From NCBI RefSeq assembly GCF_000964225.1, contig NZ_BAMZ01000022.1:33003-97002 (forward strand): DNA of 64,000 nucleotides, read 5' to 3'. Positions 59,115 to 64,000 of this stretch are shown piece after piece. The translations under genes and the position numbers were made by a program. Origin of the DNA: Acetobacter syzygii (GTDB lineage Bacteria > Pseudomonadota > Alphaproteobacteria > Acetobacterales > Acetobacteraceae). The notes under the pieces are model-generated. The model had not been told where the DNA came from, did no database searches, and saw only the letters and a list, made by a program, of their open reading frames with translations. How positions within the stretch are numbered: position 1 is the stretch's first letter; each line of letters starts with the position of its first letter.

Positions 59115-62100
59115 CCTGTTTTTGCACCATAGGGTTGCAATACGTGTACGCCAGCGTGCGACCAGCAGGTAAAGTGCCGGGGTTGCCAGCATGGTTTGGG
59201 CCTGACTGACCAGCAAACCGCCAATCAGCGCAATACCAAGGGGGCGGCGCAATTCCATGCCATAGCCCCCCATAAGCACCAGTGGCAGAGCGCCAAGTGC
59301 TGCGGCAAAAGTGGTCATGACTATGGGGCGCAGGCGCAACAGGCAGGCGCTACGCATGGCGTTGCGGGCTGTCATGCCCTGTTCGCGCTCTGCATAAATA
59401 GCAAAATCTACTAGAATAATTGCATTTTTAAGCGAAATACCACTCAGTAACAACATGGCCACCACCGCCATGCCAGAGAATGGCAGACCAGACATATCCA
59501 GCGCCATTACGGCCCCAATCCCCGCAGAAGGCAGGGTGGAAAGAATGGTCAGCGGGTGCCACAGACTTTCGTATAACATGCCCAAGGTAATCCACACGGT
59601 GGCAAGTGCGGCAATAATCAGCAGTTCACTCTCATACGTATTTTTGCCCAGATCCCCCTCATCGCTCTGTAACTGGCCATTCAGGGTGCGCGGCATATGG
59701 AGCCTGCGCCACTCCTGATCAATAACCATCTGTGCCTGAGACAGGCTGACCCGTGGCGCCAGCTCCAGCGCCAGAGAGGCCGAGCTGGCATAGCCAAGAT
59801 GCGTGACCGCCACCGGGTCAAGGCTTGGAGTTATCCGTGCCACAACGGATAAGGGAACCAGCGCTTCCGCCCCCGTAGCCACAGCAGCACCGGTTGACGC
59901 GTGCGCACCCCCCGCCAGTGCATTGGCAATCTGGTTCCTGAAAGCCGCAGCACCGCCAGATAAGGTTGCCTCCCCCACCGTGCTCCCCCGCACACGAATG
60001 GTATTGGACGCGGCACTGCCAGAGGCGGCACCACCAGACGGGCTGACCCAGAACTGCTGCAACACCTCCGGATCGCGCTGGAAGCGTTTTTCCACAGTCA
60101 GCACTACATTATATTGCCCATGCGCCGTATAAACCACGGAGGCGGTTGTCTGCCCCAACGCATCCGACAGGGCATTGCCAATAACCTGAGGTGTAACCCC
60201 AACACGTGCAGCACGATCACGGTCAATGGTCAGGGTTATGCCCTGCCCCGGCGGGTCAACATCGGGGTTAACATCCGTAAATTCGCGGTGGTGGCTCAGG
60301 GCCTGCGCCAGTTTGCGTATGGCTGGCCCAAGCAGGCGGTCATCCTCACTCCGCAGGACGTAGCTGACACCACTGCTGTTTGCACCCACACGCATCATCA
60401 GGTTCCCCGGTGCCTGCGCGTGGTATTCGGCATGACTATCCCGCCCCATCCGGGCCACAACACGCCCCGCAACCTCCGCCGCCGTAGCCCGGCCGGTAGA
60501 CAGGTCGCGCAGTGTTGCAAACACCATACCGTGGCTGGCCCCCTCCGCCGTGTCCATGTAAGCGACCACGTGGCTTACGGCGGGGTCTGCCAGCAACACG
60601 CGGCTAAAATGCTCCAGCCGCGCCTTGGTCTGTGCCAACGTGCTGCCACTCCCGCGTGAACCGCCCGTAACAATGCCCGTATCCTGCCGTGGAAAAATAA
60701 TTTTGGGCATACGCACAAACAGCACACCCGTTGCCAGCAGAGTTAACGGCAACAGCAGGGCCGTTTTGGCTGGGTGGGTCAGGCAAACATCCAATATGCG
60801 GCAATACAGGGATTTTTTTTGCCGTGTGCAGACCGCCACCTGCGGCTCGCCACCGCCAGATGCACCAGCCAGTGCAACGCGCATACACACTGCTGTCAGG
60901 CAGGGGGTGGCCACGCAGGACAACACCAGCGAGACCACAATGGCAATACCAACCGTGCCCGCAAATTCTCCGAACAGCCGCCCCGTCAACCCCGATGCCA
61001 GCCCAATGGGCAAAAACACCGCCAGCACGGAAATGGTGATGGAGAGCAACGTAAATGCGACCTCACTTGCCCCGGTAATCGCGGCCTGCTCCACCGACAG
61101 GCCGCGCTCACGCAGGCGGATAATGTTTTCGATCACCACAATGGCGTCATCCACCACCAGCCCGCTGACAACCGTAAGCGCCATGAGCGAGAGGTTATCC
61201 AGCCCAAACCCTGCAAGGTGCATGGGCCCCAGACTTGCAATAAGGCAGCACGGCACAATAATGGCCGCCGCAACAGATGCCGTCCATGACCGCAGGAACA
61301 CCCAGACCACCGCCAGCGCCAGCACACAGCAGGCCAGCAACGTAACCAGCGTATGGTGCAAGGAGGAGCGGATAACTGCCGAACCATCCCGCGCGACCGC
61401 AATATCTGCCCCCGGCGGCATAAATGTGCGGAGCTGTGGCAGACGAGCTTTGACCGCATCAACAATGCCCACCAGATTAGCCCCCGGCTGGGCGCGGACC
61501 ATCAGCGTCAGGGCTGGTTGCGCATCAAAAAAAGCCGCGGCATTCTCATCCTGCATACTATCGGTCACAACCGCCACATCGCGCAGGTGGATGGGCCGTC
61601 CATTTTTGTAGGCGATAACCAGCCCCCGGTAAGCATCTGCTCGTTCAGCCTGATCGTTCACCGCAAGCTGGTAACGCCGCCCCCCCATATCAATGACCCC
61701 TTTGGGGGTATGGGCATTGGCCGAGGCAAGGGCGGCCCGCACATTCTCAAACCCCATACCGTATTTAAAAAACAGCAGCGGGTTCATCTCTACCCGCACG
61801 GCGGGGGTGGAACTGCCCATAAGCGTGACATCCCCTACACCGGGGACCTGCAAAAGCATGGGGCGTAACGTGGTGTTGACCAGATCATACAGGTGGGACA
61901 GCGCATGTTGCCCCGGCGTCACCGCCACAATCAGCACTGGGGTCGCGTTGGGGTTGGCGCGGTGGTAGGTCGGGTCGGAACCCGGCGTGGTCGGCAGGTC
62001 GCGCCGGGCGGCACGGATCGCGGCCTCCACATCCCGCGCAGCGCCATTGAGGTTTTTCCCCAGTGCAAACCCCAGCATAATGGACACCTGCCCCCGCGTG

Positions 62101-62351
62101 GAAACAGAGACCATCTGGTTCACACCCGCTATATTGCCCAGATGCCGCTCCAGCGGGGCCGCAACCGTGCGGGCCATAACCTCGGGCGATCCCCCGGCGT
62201 TGGTGGCGGAGACCGAAATAACCGGCAGGTCAACATCGGGCAGGTCAGAGACCGGCAGATGGGGCAGCGCCATAAGCCCGGACAGCACGGCGGAGACCAG
62301 CAGCAGCGTTGTCGCCACCGGGCGATGGACAAACCATGCAATAAATTTCAA
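59094..62351 (-). CDS. RND efflux pump, inner-membrane subunit (MdtB/MdtC-like)
   Basis: The 1085-residue product is a full RND permease: MKFIAWFVHRPVATTLLLVS at the start, periplasmic porter loops (AAPLERHLGNIAGVNQMVSV), and the proton-relay helix 4 region VSGLVVDDAIVVIENIIRLR. It ends with a second repeat (GMAVVAMLLLSGISLKNAII, SACLLRLRPIVMTTFAAALG). This set with two Asp in helix 4 is typical of HAE1 pumps. There is no membrane-fusion or outer-membrane partner in the window. The start is TTG at 62351. It follows the Fur-like gene by 91 bases and tonB by two genes, an unusual context for a drug pump. Confidence 0.9.
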   Translation of the reverse strand: MKFIAWFVHRPVATTLLLVSAVLSGLMALPHLPVSDLPDVDLPVISVSATNAGGSPEVMARTVAAPLERHLGNIAGVNQMVSVSTRGQVSIMLGFALGKNLNGAARDVEAAIRAARRDLPTTPGSDPTYHRANPNATPVLIVAVTPGQHALSHLYDLVNTTLRPMLLQVPGVGDVTLMGSSTPAVRVEMNPLLFFKYGMGFENVRAALASANAHTPKGVIDMGGRRYQLAVNDQAERADAYRGLVIAYKNGRPIHLRDVAVVTDSMQDENAAAFFDAQPALTLMVRAQPGANLVGIVDAVKARLPQLRTFMPPGADIAVARDGSAVIRSSLHHTLVTLLACCVLALAVVWVFLRSWTASVAAAIIVPCCLIASLGPMHLAGFGLDNLSLMALTVVSGLVVDDAIVVIENIIRLRERGLSVEQAAITGASEVAFTLLSITISVLAVFLPIGLASGLTGRLFGEFAGTVGIAIVVSLVLSCVATPCLTAVCMRVALAGASGGGEPQVAVCTRQKKSLYCRILDVCLTHPAKTALLLPLTLLATGVLFVRMPKIIFPRQDTGIVTGGSRGSGSTLAQTKARLEHFSRVLLADPAVSHVVAYMDTAEGASHGMVFATLRDLSTGRATAAEVAGRVVARMGRDSHAEYHAQAPGNLMMRVGANSSGVSYVLRSEDDRLLGPAIRKLAQALSHHREFTDVNPDVDPPGQGITLTIDRDRAARVGVTPQVIGNALSDALGQTTASVVYTAHGQYNVVLTVEKRFQRDPEVLQQFWVSPSGGAASGSAASNTIRVRGSTVGEATLSGGAAAFRNQIANALAGGAHASTGAAVATGAEALVPLSVVARITPSLDPVAVTHLGYASSASLALELAPRVSLSQAQMVIDQEWRRLHMPRTLNGQLQSDEGDLGKNTYESELLIIAALATVWITLGMLYESLWHPLTILSTLPSAGIGAVMALDMSGLPFSGMAVVAMLLLSGISLKNAIILVDFAIYAEREQGMTARNAMRSACLLRLRPIVMTTFAAALGALPLVLMGGYGMELRRPLGIALIGGLLVSQAQTMLATPALYLLVARWRTRIATLWCKNRRGERLF

Positions 62352-62442
62352 AGGGGGTCCCGTCCCTGCGGGAAGGCTCTACTGATTAGACGATCGGCAA
62401 CGGATTTTTTTCACCCATTGCAGAAAAAAAATGGAACGGCCC

Positions 62443-62961
62443 TTAACGGGCTTCCCTCTCCTGCCCGGCAGACGGGGTTACGGTAATGGATGCCCCCTGC
62501 ACGGCCAGCCCACGTTCGGCAGCAACACGGCGGAGCAAAATGGCTACTTCGGGCGCATCGCAGGCTATTTTGCGGCCTGTACCAGCCTCCACAAAGGTAA
62601 TGGCCAATGCAGTTTTGCGCTCGGGGGCCACATGGTAGTGCCACAGCCGGTCGGGAGAAACATCGCGCCGCAGAATATGCCGCTCGACCAGCAGGTTCAG
62701 ATTACGCTGGATGGACCCCTGCGAAGGCGCATGTCCATCGGTCATGGTGCCCAGTATCTGCCAGATTTCCACCGCCGTTGCCCCCGGCCCCGCCTCCAGA
62801 ATGCCATGCAGCAGCACCTGCCGCAGATCGGTCATTTTTATTCCCGCTTCCTCGCAGCGAACCTCCAGCTGGCGGACCTGCCTGCTGCTTGCTCCCATAC
62901 CGGGGCGGATCTGGTGGAGAGCAGGCGGAGAGCGACGGTGTTCGGAATAAGCAAGCATGGC
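62443..62961 (-). CDS. Fur-like regulator lacking metal ligands
   Basis: The 172-residue product fits the Fur fold. It has a winged helix (AGIKMTDLRQVLLHGILEAG, TAVEIWQILGTMTDGH, GSIQRNLNLLVERHIL) and a C-terminal half resembling the Fur dimer domain (ALAITFVEAGTGRKIACDAP, LRRVAAERGLAVQGASITV). However, the HHDH-x2-C-x2-C metal and zinc motif of Fur is replaced by ALAITFVEAGTGRKIACD, with only one Cys and no His cluster. It may act without metal or sense another signal. It lies between tonB and the RND pump. ATG 62961 follows ACAGGA; GTG 63015 is possible. Confidence 0.65.
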   Translation of the reverse strand, partial: AMLAYSEHRRSPPALHQIRPGMGASSRQVRQLEVRCEEAGIKMTDLRQVLLHGILEAGPGATAVEIWQILGTMTDGHAPSQGSIQRNLNLLVERHILRRDVSPDRLWHYHVAPERKTALAITFVEAGTGRKIACDAPEVAILLRRVAAERGLAVQGASITVTPSAGQEREAR

Positions 62962-63004
62962 AATGATCCTGTCACGATCTGGGAAAAAAAGGGGCCGAAA
63001 AAGC

Positions 63005-63877
63005 TCAGTTTCCACCGGAATGGATGTAAAATTCGACCGGCACGGTCAGGGTAATGGGGTCCCCCTGTACTGTGTCGGGCGGAACGGGGAGTGGTTGGGC
63101 ACGTCTGGGCAGGGCCACGGCCTCCTGATCCAGCAGGGCATGGCCCGAACTGCTGGCCAGTGTGACTGAAAGCACATGCCCTTTGCGGTCCATGGAGAAG
63201 GTCACAGTTGGCACACCTTCCTGATGTTCAGCCATGGCATCGGACGGGTAACGCTTGAACTTTTCCAACTGTGCCAGCAAAGCGCCCTGCCATGTTAGCG
63301 GGTCGTGCGATGCTTTGGCCGAAGATGCACCGGGAGCCGGAGCCGCCTGTGCTGGAGCCGGTGGCGCTTCGGACGATGGAGGGGCTGTTGTCTCGTCCGC
63401 CGGTGGCGTTTTGTCGGGCGTGGGTTTTTTAAGCATTGGCACAGGCTTATGCTTTTTAACCAGCTTGCGCGGCTTTTCCGGTTTGGGCACAGGCACTGGC
63501 GGGTTGGGCGCCGGAGAAGGCGGGGCCGTAATTTTGGGCGGCTCCATTGGTGCCGGGTCAGGGATGGACTGGGTCTGCTGTGGCCCCGGCGGCACATCGG
63601 TCGGTGGCGTAGGCGTAGAAACAGGTTCGGGCGCCATATCGATGGCAATGGCCGCAGGCGGGGGTTCGGGCACGGCCACGGGCGGGGCTGGCAGGCGCAT
63701 GACCCACCACACAGCGCCCCCCGTTACAGCCAGCACGGCAAGGAAGGACAACCCCCAACGCAACGCATCCTCACGCCGGGTGCGGCGCAGGTAAGTCTGC
63801 TGCCAGTCAGCGAAGGAAAGGGAAAGCCCTCCGGCGGGCCCATCCACGCCCTGCTCCGTATCTGCCATGCCAGTCAC
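63005..63877 (-). CDS. tonB: TonB energy transducer
   Basis: The 290-residue product has a single membrane anchor (ALRWGLSFLAVLAVTGGAVW). A long Pro-rich periplasmic linker follows (residues about 60-200, with repeated EP/KP pairs such as PKPEKPRKLVKKHKPVP), then the C-terminal TonB domain (LTWQGALLAQLEKFKRYPSD to ITLTVPVEFYIHS). TonB couples the inner-membrane proton gradient to receptors. Three TonB receptors lie in this window. The start is GTG at 63877, with GGGGG six bases upstream, overlapping the previous stop; ATG 63868 is the alternative. Confidence 0.9.
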   Translation of the reverse strand: MTGMADTEQGVDGPAGGLSLSFADWQQTYLRRTRREDALRWGLSFLAVLAVTGGAVWWVMRLPAPPVAVPEPPPAAIAIDMAPEPVSTPTPPTDVPPGPQQTQSIPDPAPMEPPKITAPPSPAPNPPVPVPKPEKPRKLVKKHKPVPMLKKPTPDKTPPADETTAPPSSEAPPAPAQAAPAPGASSAKASHDPLTWQGALLAQLEKFKRYPSDAMAEHQEGVPTVTFSMDRKGHVLSVTLASSSGHALLDQEAVALPRRAQPLPVPPDTVQGDPITLTVPVEFYIHSGGN

Positions 63878-64000
63878 GGCGTACCCCCGGATGGAGCACT
63901 GGGCGGCACAGCGGATGTGGCACTGGGTGCCGCAACGGGTACTGGGCCTGGTGTATTGTTGGCAGCGCTTTCGCTCCCCTGCTCCTGCCCCTGAAGGTTG
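63874..64000 (-). CDS. C-terminal end of upstream gene, probably exbD (partial)
   Basis: An open frame comes from the window edge and ends TGA at 63874, overlapping the tonB start in a GTGA junction. The visible tail is Pro/Ala/Ser-rich (PGPVPVAAPSATSAVPPSAP). The order before tonB suggests exbD, but the fragment holds no ExbD motif, so the name is a guess from position. Confidence 0.35.
   Translation of the reverse strand, partial: NLQGQEQGSESAANNTPGPVPVAAPSATSAVPPSAPSGGTP

Noticed and set aside
1..64000. CRISPR arrays, tRNA or rRNA genes, prophage or transposons
   Set aside because: No regularly spaced repeats, no cloverleaf or rRNA core sequences, and no integrase or transposase motifs were seen on either strand.

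Overview
The window looks like chromosome of an acetic acid bacterium (Acetobacteraceae, probably Acetobacter or a close relative). Several things point there: moderately high GC with alphaproteobacterial gene types (EipB/DUF1849, ScfR-type propionate regulator, a complete squalene-hopene cyclase), a haem-globin diguanylate cyclase, and genes typical of plant- or fruit-associated bacteria (phytase, ACC deaminase, choline sulfatase). I see no insertion sequence, phage, CRISPR array, rRNA or tRNA. Assignments come from reading motifs; no database search was run.

Layout. 0-7.7 kb: 3' end of aspS, an EipB-like envelope protein, an orphan Ala-rich protein, an M29 aminopeptidase operon, a maltose-acetyltransferase-like protein and a carboxylate-type MFS carrier. 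7.9-15.2 kb: a complete methylcitrate operon (prpD-prpC-prpB-acyl-CoA synthetase) read away from its divergent ScfR-type regulator. 15.2-15.5 kb: between convergent genes lies an unannotated minus-strand unit with a Fur-like box, a promoter, nested long inverted repeats and its own terminator. 15.5-22.7 kb: yfdX, then fecI-fecR-TonB receptor-histidine acid phytase. 22.7-29 kb: YceI, a globin-coupled diguanylate cyclase with an HD-GYP protein, a YqjI/YqjH-like pair with a clear operator, and a fluoride riboswitch ahead of a universal stress protein and the CrcB fluoride channel. 29-34.6 kb: LysR, epimerase and Rrf2 genes, squalene-hopene cyclase, and a TetR gene with a long palindromic operator.

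34.6-46.2 kb is the most striking region, a sulfur island. It encodes serine O-acetyltransferase behind a long structured leader and a family-2 encapsulin shell carrying a cyclic-nucleotide-binding-like insertion. A short ORF ending in Cys precedes the shell gene. The shell is followed by a SufS-type cysteine desulfurase with a roughly 140-residue disordered N-terminal extension (probable cargo) and a split YeeE/YedE-type sulfur transporter. Divergently come a LysR regulator and a choline-sulfatase/TonB-receptor/MFS operon. Together these suggest scavenging of sulfate esters and reduced sulfur, cysteine synthesis, and sequestration of a cysteine desulfurase in a protein nanocompartment.

46-64 kb: an Hsp70-like protein, DUF1330, an EamA exporter, a class II aldolase and an SDR. 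Next is a LysR/APC permease/TonB receptor/taurine-pyruvate-aminotransferase-like cluster, followed by the classic divergent acdR-acdS pair (ACC deaminase with all diagnostic residues). The window ends in a minus-strand operon of a probable exbD end, tonB, a Fur-like regulator lacking the usual metal ligands, and an RND pump. The recurring theme is TonB-dependent scavenging (three receptors, each next to a different catabolic enzyme) of phosphorus, sulfur and amino-compound nutrients.
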